Source of the DNA: Pseudomonadales bacterium
Lineage (GTDB): Bacteria > Pseudomonadota > Gammaproteobacteria > Pseudomonadales > UBA5518
NCBI GenBank assembly: GCA_022072145.1
Contig: JAJVIG010000005.1
Coordinates: 62,001 to 126,000 of the forward strand
DNA length: 64,000 nt
Reading direction: 5' to 3'
In this document: in pieces, positions 44,163 to 52,798 of the stretch
Layout: the number at the start of each line of letters is the position of its first letter
Numbering within the stretch: the first letter of the stretch is position 1
Position numbers and translations under genes: made by a program
Notes under the pieces: model-generated
What the model was told of the DNA's origin: nothing
Seen by the model: the letters and a program-made list of their open reading frames with translations, nothing else
Databases searched by the model: none

Positions 44163-45668
44163 ATGAACACGATGATGTTGCTGGAAATGGCGGCGCAGGG
44201 TTTCGGCGAGCGCACCGCCTTCGTGAACGGTGAGGACGCGTTCACGTATCAGGGCCTGTTCGACGCCGCGGGCCGCGCCGCGGCGGTGCTGCGCGCGAGC
44301 GGCGCCGCGCACCTCGCGATGCTCGACGAGAACTCGCTCGCCTGCCCGCTGGGCTTGTTCGCCTCCTCGTGGGCGGGCCTGCCGTACGTGCCGATCAACT
44401 ACCGCCTGACCGCGGTCGAGATCGACGCGCTGCTCGAGCGCGTGAAGCCCTGCGTGCTGGTCACCAGCCCCGAGCGCGTTGCGAGCTTCGCCGGGCGCGA
44501 GGGCGTGGTCGTGAAGTCGCGCGAGGAGTTCCTCGCCGAGGCGCGCAGCGCCGGCGACGCGGCGCCCGAATGGTCGATGGACGCCGAGGACGTCGCGGTG
44601 CTGCTGTTCACCAGCGGCACCACCGGCGTGCCGAAGGCGGCGATCCTGCGCCAGAAGCACCTGGTGTCGTACATCCTCGGTTCGGTGGAGTTCTGCTCGG
44701 CGGACGAGGACGACGGCGCGCTGGTCTGCGTGCCGCCGTACCACGTCGCGGGAATCGCCGCGGTGCTGAGCTCGGTGTATTCGGGGCGGCGCGTGGTGCA
44801 GCTCGCGAACTTCAGCGCCGAGACCTGGCTCGAGCTGGCGCGCCGCCACCATGTCAGCAACGCCTTCGTGGTGCCGACCATGCTGGCGCGCATCGTCGAG
44901 GCGCTCGACGGCGCCGCGTCGGCGAACCTGCCGAAGCTGCGCGCGATCTCCTACGGTGGCGGCAAGATGCCGCTGTCGGTGATCGAGCGCGCGATGAAGC
45001 TGTTCCCCGGCACCGATTTCACCAACGCCTACGGTCTCACCGAGACCAGCTCGACCATCGCGGTGCTCGGTCCGCAGGACCACCGCGACGCGGTGGCCAG
45101 CGACGACCCCGCGGTGCGCCGCCGGCTGGTGTCGGTGGGCCGCGCGCTGCCGGGCGTGGAGATCCAGATCCGCTCGGACGAGGGCAAGGTGCTGGGGTCC
45201 GGTGAGCGCGGCGAGATCTACGTGCGCGGCGAACAGGTCTCGGGCGAGTACGCCGGCCGCGGCAGCGCGCTCGACAAGGACGGCTGGTTCCCCACGCGTG
45301 ACGCCGGCAGCATGGATGCCGACGGCTACCTGTTCCTCGAGGGGCGCGCCGACGACGTGATCGTGCGTGGCGGCGAGAACATGTCGCCGGGCGAGATCGA
45401 GGACGTGCTGCTCGAGCACGCCGCGGTCGCCGACGCGGCGGTGGTCGGCATTCCCGACGAGCAGTGGGGCGAAGGCGTCGCCGCCGCGGTGGTGCTGAAG
45501 CCCGGTCGCGAGGCCGACGCCGCCGAACTGCAGGGCTGGGTCAGGCAGCACCTGCGTTCCTCACGCGTGCCGCAGTGCATCGAGTTCTGGCCGACCCTGC
45601 CGTACAACGAAACCGGCAAGCTGCTGCGCCGCGTGGTCAAGGCCGAGCTTTCGAAGGCGGCTGGCTGA
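44163..45668 (+). CDS. AMP-dependent acyl-CoA synthetase
   Basis: A 501-residue ANL-superfamily ligase. It adenylates a carboxylic acid and transfers it to CoA. The P-loop LLFTSGTTGVPKAAI is near residue 148, NAYGLTETSSTIAV at about 288, and the A8/A10 region GRADDVIVRGGENMSPGEIE and NETGKLLRR (catalytic Lys) at the C-terminus. It is the last gene of the hydroxylase operon. The substrate is not predictable, but the surrounding genes suggest a cyclic or branched acid. Confidence 0.9.
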   Translation: MNTMMLLEMAAQGFGERTAFVNGEDAFTYQGLFDAAGRAAAVLRASGAAHLAMLDENSLACPLGLFASSWAGLPYVPINYRLTAVEIDALLERVKPCVLVTSPERVASFAGREGVVVKSREEFLAEARSAGDAAPEWSMDAEDVAVLLFTSGTTGVPKAAILRQKHLVSYILGSVEFCSADEDDGALVCVPPYHVAGIAAVLSSVYSGRRVVQLANFSAETWLELARRHHVSNAFVVPTMLARIVEALDGAASANLPKLRAISYGGGKMPLSVIERAMKLFPGTDFTNAYGLTETSSTIAVLGPQDHRDAVASDDPAVRRRLVSVGRALPGVEIQIRSDEGKVLGSGERGEIYVRGEQVSGEYAGRGSALDKDGWFPTRDAGSMDADGYLFLEGRADDVIVRGGENMSPGEIEDVLLEHAAVADAAVVGIPDEQWGEGVAAAVVLKPGREADAAELQGWVRQHLRSSRVPQCIEFWPTLPYNETGKLLRRVVKAELSKAAG

Positions 45669-45682
45669 GCCGACCGCTCCCC

Positions 45683-46687
45683 TCAGTCGATCGCATCGAT
45701 CAGCCCCCACGCGAGCGCGGTGGGAGCATCGATGCGCCGCGCGGAGAGTGCCAGCCACGCCGTGCGCTGGCGTCCGATGCGGCGCGTGATGCTGACCGTG
45801 CCGCCGGCGCCGGGGATCAGTCCCAGCGTGATTTCCGGCAGTTGGAAAAGTGTGTCCGCGCTGGCGACGATGCGCCCGGCAAAGGCCGGCAGTTCGATCC
45901 CCGAACCGATGCAGGCACGATGCACACGGCACTCGATGCGCGGCGCGAGATCCGCGATCAGGCGTCCGGCGTTGCGCGTCGAGCGGATCGCGTGCGCGGC
46001 GGTGAGATCCTCCGCCAGCCCGAATTCCTCCAGGTCACCGCCGCTGCAGAAACACGCGCCCGCGCCGCGGATGCGCGCCAGGCGCAACGACGGATCGGCG
46101 GCCAGCAGCTGCAGTCCGGACACCAGTCCGTCGCGCATCGCGGTCGAGAAGGCGTTGCGCGCCTGCGGGCGGTTCAGCGTGATCTCGAGCACGTCTCCCT
46201 CGCGCGCGAGGAGCACCGGCGGCTCACGGTCGAGCGCGAGCGCCGGTGCGGTGGCGCGCCCCGCGAGGAAGGCGCGGAACTCCGCGCCGCCCTGCAGCGT
46301 GGCGAAGGCCAGCGATTCGGCGAGCAGGCCGTCGGCCAGCGTCGCGCGCGCGTTGTGCCGCAGCACCTGCACCAGCACCATCGCGGCGCGCGGATGCGCG
46401 CGGATGCTGCGGATCAGCGACTGCGCCTCGCGTGCCGAGGCGACCACCACGTCGGCCAGCGCGGCCGCGGCGGCGCCGGCCGGCGCCGCATCGGCGCCGC
46501 GGATCGCGATCACCGGGCACGGCAGTTCCGCCAGGCCCGCCAGTGTCGATGTCTCTGGCAGCGCACGATCCTCGCCGGCGTCGAACAGCAGGAAGGGCTG
46601 TTCCGCCAGCGACGAGAAGCGCTCGCGGCGCGCGGGGTCCGCGAGCAGCGACGGCAGTTCGCCGAGCGCGACGACGGCAGCGTCCAT
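45683..46687 (-). CDS. Enoyl-CoA hydratase/isomerase with N-terminal extension
   Basis: A 334-residue crotonase-fold protein on the minus strand. Residues about 160-334 have the normal core with ITLNRPQARNAF, CFCSGGDLEEF, both catalytic glutamates (ACIGSGIELPAFAG and LPEITLGLIPGAGG). The first 155 residues look like a second, degenerate crotonase-like half (VIAIRGADAAPAGAA, ADVVVASAREAQSLI), unusual in this family. It is divergent from the CoA-transferase at 46918 and convergent with the acyl-CoA synthetase. Confidence 0.82.
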   Translation of the reverse strand: MDAAVVALGELPSLLADPARRERFSSLAEQPFLLFDAGEDRALPETSTLAGLAELPCPVIAIRGADAAPAGAAAAALADVVVASAREAQSLIRSIRAHPRAAMVLVQVLRHNARATLADGLLAESLAFATLQGGAEFRAFLAGRATAPALALDREPPVLLAREGDVLEITLNRPQARNAFSTAMRDGLVSGLQLLAADPSLRLARIRGAGACFCSGGDLEEFGLAEDLTAAHAIRSTRNAGRLIADLAPRIECRVHRACIGSGIELPAFAGRIVASADTLFQLPEITLGLIPGAGGTVSITRRIGRQRTAWLALSARRIDAPTALAWGLIDAID

Positions 46688-46917
46688 TACATTCTCCGTG
46701 GGCTCGTTCTATGATGCGGCGCGCGGTACGGGTGCATTCTAGCGCCGGCGCGGATCGCGCGGGCTGTCCGGATTTGCGACTCTCGAGGCCGGAATTGACG
46801 CGTTGGCGGAGCCTGACTGCGCCGTCGCGGCATTAGCATACGCAGTCCGGAAAAATTGCGGGGCCGCCCACGTGCAGTGGACGTTCCCGTCCTGGCGACG
46901 ACGGGTGGGCGACGAAC
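46688..46917. promoter_or_regulatory. Divergent intergenic region with TCCGGA motifs
   Basis: This 230 bp gap between two divergent genes holds two inverse copies of TCCGGAC (46766-46772 and 46845-46851), the same heptamer that occurs three times at 22.0 kb. CCGGATTTGC here also matches a sequence near 40.18 kb. No clear promoter can be called. Confidence 0.3.
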
Positions 46918-48123
46918 ATGAGTGGCGCGCTGGACGATATCGTGGTGCTGGACCTGACGCGGAACTTCGCGTCGTCGATGTCGGCGGCCTTCCTCGCCGA
47001 TTTCGGCGCGCGCGTGATCCGTCTCGAAACGCTGCACGACACGGCCGCGCCGCTGGAGACGGCCGACTCGCCGCGCCCCGGCGCGTGGAACCACGAGGCC
47101 GACCTCATCCACCGCAACAAGCAGAGCGTGCGCATCGACGTGCACGGCGAGCGTGGGCGCGCGGTGCTCGACGACCTGGCCGCGCGCTGCGACGTGATCC
47201 TCACCGACTGGTTGCTGCCGGAACTCGAGGCGGCGGGGCTGGACTACGCCAGCGCCTCGGCGCGGCGCGCCGACGTGATCGTCGCGCGCATCTCCGGCTT
47301 CGGGCCGCGCGGCAAGGACCGCGAGCTGCCGCCCATCGACGAACTCGCCGCCGCGCGCACCGGCATGATGCCGATCCTGCCGCAGCCGGGGCAGCCGCCG
47401 GTCTACACCGGTGCCGGTGCCATGCACTCGGCCGTGCTGCTCGCCTTCGGCATCCTGACCGCGCTGGTGCACCGCCAGGCCACCGGCGAGGGGCAGCAGG
47501 TCGACACCTCGCTGTTCGCCGCGAACATGTACGGCGCGAGCCTGGACCTGCAGGCCTTCCTGGCGATCGGCAAGGGCGACCGGCTGCTGAACCCGATCTC
47601 GCGCCTCGACGTGTCGAACCCGATGTCGGGATCGCTGTACCCCAGCGCCGACGGCCGCTGGGTCACGCTGACCATGCCCGACACCGACCGCTGGTGGCCG
47701 GAGTTCTCGCGCGCGGTGGGCATCGAAACCGACGATCCGCGCTTCGACACCCACGAGAAGCGCTGCGAGACCAACCGCCTCGCGCTGATCCACGAGCTCG
47801 AGGCCGCCTTCGCGCGCCAGCCGGGTGCGCACTGGCGCGCGCTGTTCGCGGAGAAGGGCATGTCGGCGGACATCATCGAGCGTTTCGATTACCCGGCGAA
47901 CGACCCGCAGGCGCTCGCCAACCGCTACATCATCGAGCTCGATCACCCGACGCACGGGCCGGTGAAGAGCCTCGGCTTCCCGATCTACATGAGCGAGAGT
48001 CCGGCGCGGCTCGCGAGCCTGGCGCCGTGCCGCGGCCAGCACACCGCGCAGGTGCTGCACGAGTTGCTGGACTACCCGGCGGAGACGATCCACGAACTCG
48101 GCACCCAGGGCGTCATCGCCTGA
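46918..48123 (+). CDS. Family III CoA-transferase, probable non-catalytic subunit
   Basis: A 401-residue CaiB/BaiF protein. It starts MSGALDDIVVLDLTRNFAS and keeps the DFGARVIRLE fold motif. At the position of the catalytic Asp it has Ala (TGAGAMHSAVLL), while the next gene has Asp in the aligned place (GMGSGDAYGG). Two adjacent genes, one with and one without the Asp, suggest a heteromeric transferase; I recall a comparable arrangement in benzylsuccinate CoA-transferase BbsEF. The alignment is by eye. 19 bp separate the two genes. Confidence 0.82.
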   Translation: MSGALDDIVVLDLTRNFASSMSAAFLADFGARVIRLETLHDTAAPLETADSPRPGAWNHEADLIHRNKQSVRIDVHGERGRAVLDDLAARCDVILTDWLLPELEAAGLDYASASARRADVIVARISGFGPRGKDRELPPIDELAAARTGMMPILPQPGQPPVYTGAGAMHSAVLLAFGILTALVHRQATGEGQQVDTSLFAANMYGASLDLQAFLAIGKGDRLLNPISRLDVSNPMSGSLYPSADGRWVTLTMPDTDRWWPEFSRAVGIETDDPRFDTHEKRCETNRLALIHELEAAFARQPGAHWRALFAEKGMSADIIERFDYPANDPQALANRYIIELDHPTHGPVKSLGFPIYMSESPARLASLAPCRGQHTAQVLHELLDYPAETIHELGTQGVIA

Positions 48124-48142
48124 GCAATACGGAAGGTTCACC

Positions 48143-49351
48143 GTGGCAAGAGCATTGGAAGGCGTACGGGTCATCGACCTGACGGTATGGTTCCAGGGCC
48201 CCGTGTCGGCGCAGTACCTGGCCGACTTCGGCGCCGAAGTGATCAAGGTCGAGCGCCCGCAGGGCGGTGACCAGGCGCGCGGCGTGCGCAGCATCAAGTC
48301 GCTCGAGATCGGCGACTGGAACCAGTACTTCCTGGTCATCAACCGCAACAAGAAGAGCCTGGTGATCGACCTGCGCAAGCCCGAGGGGCAGCAGATCATG
48401 TACCGCCTGGTCGAGAAGGCGGACGTGTTCCTGTCGAACATGTCGCCCGAACTGCTCGCGGGCTGGGGGCTTTCCTGGGACAAGCTGCGCGCGATCAATC
48501 CGCGGCTGGTCTACGCCACGAACACCGGCTACGGGCGTTTCGGCGGCGTGTCGCGGCCTTCCTTCGACATGACGGTACAGGCGCTCACCGGCATCATGGC
48601 GCGCCTCGGCGAGCCGGGCGAGCCGCCGATCTACCTAGGGATGGGTTCCGGTGACGCCTACGGCGGCATCATGTCGGCGTTCGCGATCGCCACCGCGCTG
48701 TACCAGCGCAACCGCTGCGGCCACGGCCAGTGCATCGATGCCTCGCTCTACGGCGCGCAGCTCTACCTCGGCGCGCCGCAGTTGCAGGCCTACCTGGCAG
48801 GCAACGAGGACCGCGCGCTGCAGCATTCGCGCCGCGCGGCGCCGAATCCGCTGTGGAACCTCTATCCCGCGCGCGGCAAGTGGGTCTACGTCTGCGAGCG
48901 CAACGAGGACGCACGCTTCGCGTTGTTCGCCGAGGCCTTCGGCGACGCCGCGCTGGCGAATGATCCCCGCTTCGCCGGCGCCGATGCGCGCGCGCGCAAC
49001 AACACCGCGCTGATCGACGCGCTCGATGCGCTGGCGGGCGCGCTCGACCACGAGGCGCTGCTCGCGGCGCTCGAGCTGCGCGGACTGGCGTGCGCAGCGG
49101 TCAACACGCTGGCCGACGTGATCCGCGACGAGCAGGCGTGGGACAACGACTACCTGATGAAGGCCTGGTGCGAGGAAGTGCGACGCGAGGTCGAGGTGCG
49201 CGGATTGCCCGTCACGCTGTCGAAGACGCCGGGACAGATCGATTCGCTGGGTCCGCAGCTGGGCCAGGACACCGAACTGCTGATGATGGACCTGCTCGAG
49301 TACTCGTGGGACGAGATCGAGGCGTTCAAGGCGGCGGGCGCGATCCCCTGA
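48143..49351 (+). CDS. Family III CoA-transferase, catalytic
   Basis: A 402-residue CaiB/BaiF protein with MARALEGVRVIDLTVWFQGP at the start, DFGAEVIKVERPQGGDQARG, and the probable catalytic Asp in GMGSGDAYGG at about residue 172. It directly follows a family member lacking that Asp, and precedes a MenB-like crotonase by 48 bp. Likely the active partner of a CoA-transferase pair; an alternative is that each acts alone. Confidence 0.87.
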   Translation: MARALEGVRVIDLTVWFQGPVSAQYLADFGAEVIKVERPQGGDQARGVRSIKSLEIGDWNQYFLVINRNKKSLVIDLRKPEGQQIMYRLVEKADVFLSNMSPELLAGWGLSWDKLRAINPRLVYATNTGYGRFGGVSRPSFDMTVQALTGIMARLGEPGEPPIYLGMGSGDAYGGIMSAFAIATALYQRNRCGHGQCIDASLYGAQLYLGAPQLQAYLAGNEDRALQHSRRAAPNPLWNLYPARGKWVYVCERNEDARFALFAEAFGDAALANDPRFAGADARARNNTALIDALDALAGALDHEALLAALELRGLACAAVNTLADVIRDEQAWDNDYLMKAWCEEVRREVEVRGLPVTLSKTPGQIDSLGPQLGQDTELLMMDLLEYSWDEIEAFKAAGAIP

Positions 49352-49399
49352 TCGCGCCCGCCGGTGGGATTCAACGACACGGGCAACGGTGGTACGACG

Positions 49400-50308
49400 A
49401 TGAGCGAGACGGTACAGGCGAAATGGGGCGAGTGGAGCTCCCCCGGTGGCGAAGGCCTCGACAATTTCCTCGAGATCCTCTACGAGAAGAAGTTCCACCA
49501 GCGGCTCGGCGGCGGCGTGGCGCGCATCACGCTGAACAAGCCCGACAAGATGAACACGCTGACGCTGGCGACCGTGGAGGAGATGTTCCGCGCCTTCTAC
49601 GACGCGAACCACGACCCGATGATCGGTGTGATCGTGGTGGCGGCGAAGGGCAAGCATTTCGGCGCCGGCGGCGACGTCGAGTGGGAGCGCTGGGGCCTGC
49701 GCGGCGCGTTCTACAACCGCTACCCGCACAACCGGCTGATGCGCATGTCGCGCAAGCCGATCATCGCGCAGGTGCAGGGCTACTGCATCGCCGGCCACAA
49801 CCACATGGCGTACTGCTGCGACTTCACGATCGCCGCCGAGAACGCGATCTTCGGCCAGGCCGGCCCGCGCGTGTCGTCGCCGGCCGACGGTTTCTTCGTG
49901 CCGTACCTGACCAAGGTGGTGGGCGCGAAGAAGGCACGCGAGCTGTGGATGCTGTGCCGCAAGTACAACGCGCAGCAGGCGCTCGACATGGGCCTGGTGA
50001 ACACGGTGGTGCCGCTCGATCGCCTCGAGGCCGAGGTGGACCAGTGGTGCGAGGAGATGCTCGCGCTCAGCCCCGGCTGCCTCGAGGTACTGAAGGCGTC
50101 GTTCGACCAGGAGATGGACGGCTACCGCGAGCAGTGCGTCACCTCGGCGGCGATGTATCCGGACTGGTTCGACATGCCCGAGGGCAAGGAAGGCGGGCCC
50201 GCGTTCCTGGCCAAGCGCACGCCCGGGTTCTGGGACATCCGCAAGCGCGAGGCGGAACTGCGCCAGCAGCTGCTCGACGAATACGAAGCGCGTCACCCGA
50301 AGAAGTGA
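49400..50308 (+). CDS. MenB-like crotonase-fold enzyme
   Basis: A 302-residue crotonase member nearer to MenB/ring-hydrolase types than to enoyl-CoA hydratase. Diagnostic segments are KHFGAGGDVEWERWG, GYCIAGHNHMAYCCD, AIFGQAGPRVSSP and KKARELWMLCRKYNAQQALD. The two hydratase Glu residues are absent. MenB relatives catalyse Dieckmann-type ring closure or, in reverse, ring opening by hydrolysis (as in cyclic ketone CoA hydrolases). In this island ring cleavage is attractive, but that is inference. No menaquinone genes are near. Start ATG 49400. Confidence 0.83.
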   Translation: MSETVQAKWGEWSSPGGEGLDNFLEILYEKKFHQRLGGGVARITLNKPDKMNTLTLATVEEMFRAFYDANHDPMIGVIVVAAKGKHFGAGGDVEWERWGLRGAFYNRYPHNRLMRMSRKPIIAQVQGYCIAGHNHMAYCCDFTIAAENAIFGQAGPRVSSPADGFFVPYLTKVVGAKKARELWMLCRKYNAQQALDMGLVNTVVPLDRLEAEVDQWCEEMLALSPGCLEVLKASFDQEMDGYREQCVTSAAMYPDWFDMPEGKEGGPAFLAKRTPGFWDIRKREAELRQQLLDEYEARHPKK

Positions 50309-50333
50309 TGCCTGGGCGCGGGAGGAGTCGGAC

Positions 50334-51500
50334 GTGGAACTGAAGGACAAGGCGTGCATCGTCGGCATCGGGGAGACCCGCTATTGCCGCAAGCCGGGCT
50401 CCGGCATGAGCGAGGAGGCGCTGCAGCTGGCGGCATCGCGCGCCGCGCTCGAGGACGCCGGCCTGAAGGGCCGTGACATCGACGGCATCCTGGCGTTTCC
50501 GAACGTCGGCAAGTGCGAGGCGCTGGCCGCGAACCTCGGCAGCGAGAACCTGCGTTTCGCCGCCATCATCCACATGGGCGGCGCGACCCCGGTGGCCTCG
50601 TTGCGCCTCGCCGCGATGGCGATCGCGACCGGGCAGGCGAACCACGTGCTGATCCCGGGCGGCTGGAACGGCTACTCGGGCGCGCGCGTGCGCCAGACGG
50701 TCTCCACCGACAAGCATTCGCTGCCGGGCGGCGGCATCGCGTGGGATTACTACCTGCCGCACGGCCTGACCGCGCCGCCGCAGTGGTACGCGTTGATGGC
50801 GCGCCGCCACATGCACGAGTACGGCACCACGCACGCGCAGTTCGGCGCGGTCGCGGTGGCGATGCGCCGCCACGCGCAGCTCAACCCGGGCGCCGTGATG
50901 TGCGGCAAGCCGCTGACGATCGGGGAATACCTCGCCTCGCCGATGCTCGCCGACCCGTACCGCGTCAACGACTGCTGCCTCGAGACCGACGGCGGCACCG
51001 CGGTGATCGTGACCTCGCCCGAACGCGCGCGCGACCTCGGCAAGCCGCCGGTCTACATCATGGGCGCAGCCGCCGGCCAGCCGTACCCGGCCGACGAGAT
51101 CACGAACCGCCGTGACTTCCACCGCACCGGGCTGACGATCGCCGCGCCGGAAGCGTTCCGCATGGCCGGCGTCACGCCGGCCGACGCCGACTTCGCGCAG
51201 ATCTACGACTGCTTCACCTTCGAGGTGATCCAGCAGCTCGAGGAAGCCGGCTTCTGCCGGCGCGGCGAGGGCGGCTCCTTCGTCGAGAACGGCGCGATCG
51301 AGCTCGGCGGCCGGCTGCCGGTCAACACGCACGGCGGGTTGCTCTCGGAGGCGCACTCGCTCGGCATCGGCCATATCGTCGAGGCGGTGAAGCAGCTGCG
51401 CGGCGCCGCCGGCGCGCGCCAGGTCGAGGGCGCCCGGATCGGCGTGGTCACCGGCTGGGGCGATTTCGGCGACGGCAGCATCGCGATCCTGCGGCGCTAG
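50334..51500 (+). CDS. Thiolase-like protein lacking nucleophile Cys
   Basis: A 388-residue thiolase-fold protein. The segment where the acyl-accepting Cys should be reads IIHMGGATPVASL, with no Cys, while HGGLLSEAHSLG keeps a His. It cannot run the normal ping-pong thiolase reaction. With the DUF35 gene 17 bp downstream, it matches the Ltp2-type aldolase arrangement that splits a beta-hydroxyacyl-CoA by retro-aldol cleavage. The GTG start at 50334 has GGAGGAG about 7 bp upstream. Confidence 0.82.
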   Translation: MELKDKACIVGIGETRYCRKPGSGMSEEALQLAASRAALEDAGLKGRDIDGILAFPNVGKCEALAANLGSENLRFAAIIHMGGATPVASLRLAAMAIATGQANHVLIPGGWNGYSGARVRQTVSTDKHSLPGGGIAWDYYLPHGLTAPPQWYALMARRHMHEYGTTHAQFGAVAVAMRRHAQLNPGAVMCGKPLTIGEYLASPMLADPYRVNDCCLETDGGTAVIVTSPERARDLGKPPVYIMGAAAGQPYPADEITNRRDFHRTGLTIAAPEAFRMAGVTPADADFAQIYDCFTFEVIQQLEEAGFCRRGEGGSFVENGAIELGGRLPVNTHGGLLSEAHSLGIGHIVEAVKQLRGAAGARQVEGARIGVVTGWGDFGDGSIAILRR

Positions 51501-51517
51501 GCAGAGGAGAGCACACG

Positions 51518-51943
51518 ATGAGCCAGGATACGGTTGCCTGCGACAAGCCCTTGCCCGCGCTCGACGGCCTGAGCGGGCAGTTCTACGGCTGGTGCCGCCA
51601 GGGGGAGCTGCGCTTCCAGCGCTGCACGGGCTGCGGCGCGTTCCGCCACGTGCCGCGCGAGATGTGCCCGCACTGCAATTCGATGGAATGGGAGTGGGCG
51701 CGCTCCAGCGGCCGCGGCACGGTCTACACGTGGACCGTGGTCGAGCGTGCGCTGCACCCGGCGTTCGTGAACGCCACCCCGATCGCGCCGGTGGTCGTCG
51801 AGATGGAAGAGGGGGTGCGCCTGCTGTCGACGCTGGTCGATTGCGCGCCCGCGGATCTCGCGATCGGCATGCCGGTGGAGGTGGTGTTCGAGGCCGTGAC
51901 TCCCGAGGTCACGCTGCCGCGCTTCCGCCGCGCGGCGCGCTGA
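51518..51943 (+). CDS. DUF35 zinc-ribbon/OB-fold protein
   Basis: A 141-residue partner of the preceding thiolase-like protein. The zinc ribbon CTGCGAFRHVPREMCPHC is at about residues 36-53, followed by an OB-fold (VYTWTVVERALHP, IAPVVVEMEEGVRLLSTLVD). It follows by 17 bp and is surely co-transcribed. It would bind CoA-ester substrate and hold the aldolase complex together, as in known thiolase/DUF35 systems. Confidence 0.88.
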   Translation: MSQDTVACDKPLPALDGLSGQFYGWCRQGELRFQRCTGCGAFRHVPREMCPHCNSMEWEWARSSGRGTVYTWTVVERALHPAFVNATPIAPVVVEMEEGVRLLSTLVDCAPADLAIGMPVEVVFEAVTPEVTLPRFRRAAR

Positions 51944-51990
51944 CCCGCTCCGCCGTACCCGACGAACCCAAGCACAGGAGAACCGCAACG

Positions 51991-52770
51991 ATGGCGCTGG
52001 AACTGCCCGAGACCTTCACCTACGAGAAACGCGGCCGCATCGCGATCATGACCGTCAACCGGCCGCGCGCGATGAACGCGTTCACGACCGAGATGCTGGC
52101 GGCGATGGACGCCTGCTTCGCCGATTTCCAGAAGGACGACGACCTGTGGGTCGCGATCCTGACCGGCGCCGGCGACAAGGCCTTCTGCGCCGGCATGGAC
52201 CTGGCCGAGGCGATTCCCCGCCTGAACTCGGGCGAACAGCTCGGCTACGAGGACCACACGAAGCGGCCGTTCTCGGACGTGTTCAAGCCGATCATCGCGG
52301 CGATCAACGGCTTCTGCATCGCCGGCGGCATGGAGTTCATGCAGGGCACCGACATCCGCATCGCGGCCGAGCACGCGACCTTCGGGCTCGGCGAGGTGCG
52401 TTTCGGACTGGTTCCCACCGGCGGCACGCACGTGCGCCTGCCGCGGCAGATCCCGTGGGCGGTCGCGATGGAGCTGCTGCTCACCGGCGAGAACATCGAC
52501 GCGCGCCGCGCCTGCGAGATCGGGCTGATCAACCGCGTGGTGCCGCGCGAGCAACTGATGGACGAGGCGCTGCGCATCGCGGAGAAGATCTGCATGAACA
52601 GCCCGCTGGCGGTGCGCACCGCGAAGGAGATCGTGGTTCGCCAGGCCAACCTCGAACCCGGCTTCGTGCTCGAGAAGGCGATCGGGGCACGCGTGTTCGG
52701 CTCGTACGACGCGACCGAGGGGCCGAAGGCGTTCATGGAGAAGCGCAAGCCCGAATTCAAGGGCCGCTGA
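51991..52770 (+). CDS. Enoyl-CoA hydratase
   Basis: A 259-residue classic crotonase of typical length. Both catalytic glutamates are visible (GGMEFMQGTD and FGLGEVRFGLVPTGG), together with NRPRAMNAFTTEM and AFCAGMDLAE. It hydrates 2-enoyl-CoA to 3-hydroxyacyl-CoA. The position right after the aldolase-like pair suggests it supplies the hydroxy intermediate they cleave. ATG 51991 follows AGGAGAACCGCAACG. Confidence 0.9.
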   Translation: MALELPETFTYEKRGRIAIMTVNRPRAMNAFTTEMLAAMDACFADFQKDDDLWVAILTGAGDKAFCAGMDLAEAIPRLNSGEQLGYEDHTKRPFSDVFKPIIAAINGFCIAGGMEFMQGTDIRIAAEHATFGLGEVRFGLVPTGGTHVRLPRQIPWAVAMELLLTGENIDARRACEIGLINRVVPREQLMDEALRIAEKICMNSPLAVRTAKEIVVRQANLEPGFVLEKAIGARVFGSYDATEGPKAFMEKRKPEFKGR

Positions 52771-52798
52771 TCCCGCGACCACCACGGAGGACCAGACG

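Noticed and set aside
49400-50308. Menaquinone biosynthesis gene menB
   Set aside because: No other men genes are nearby and the neighbours are all catabolic acyl-CoA genes.
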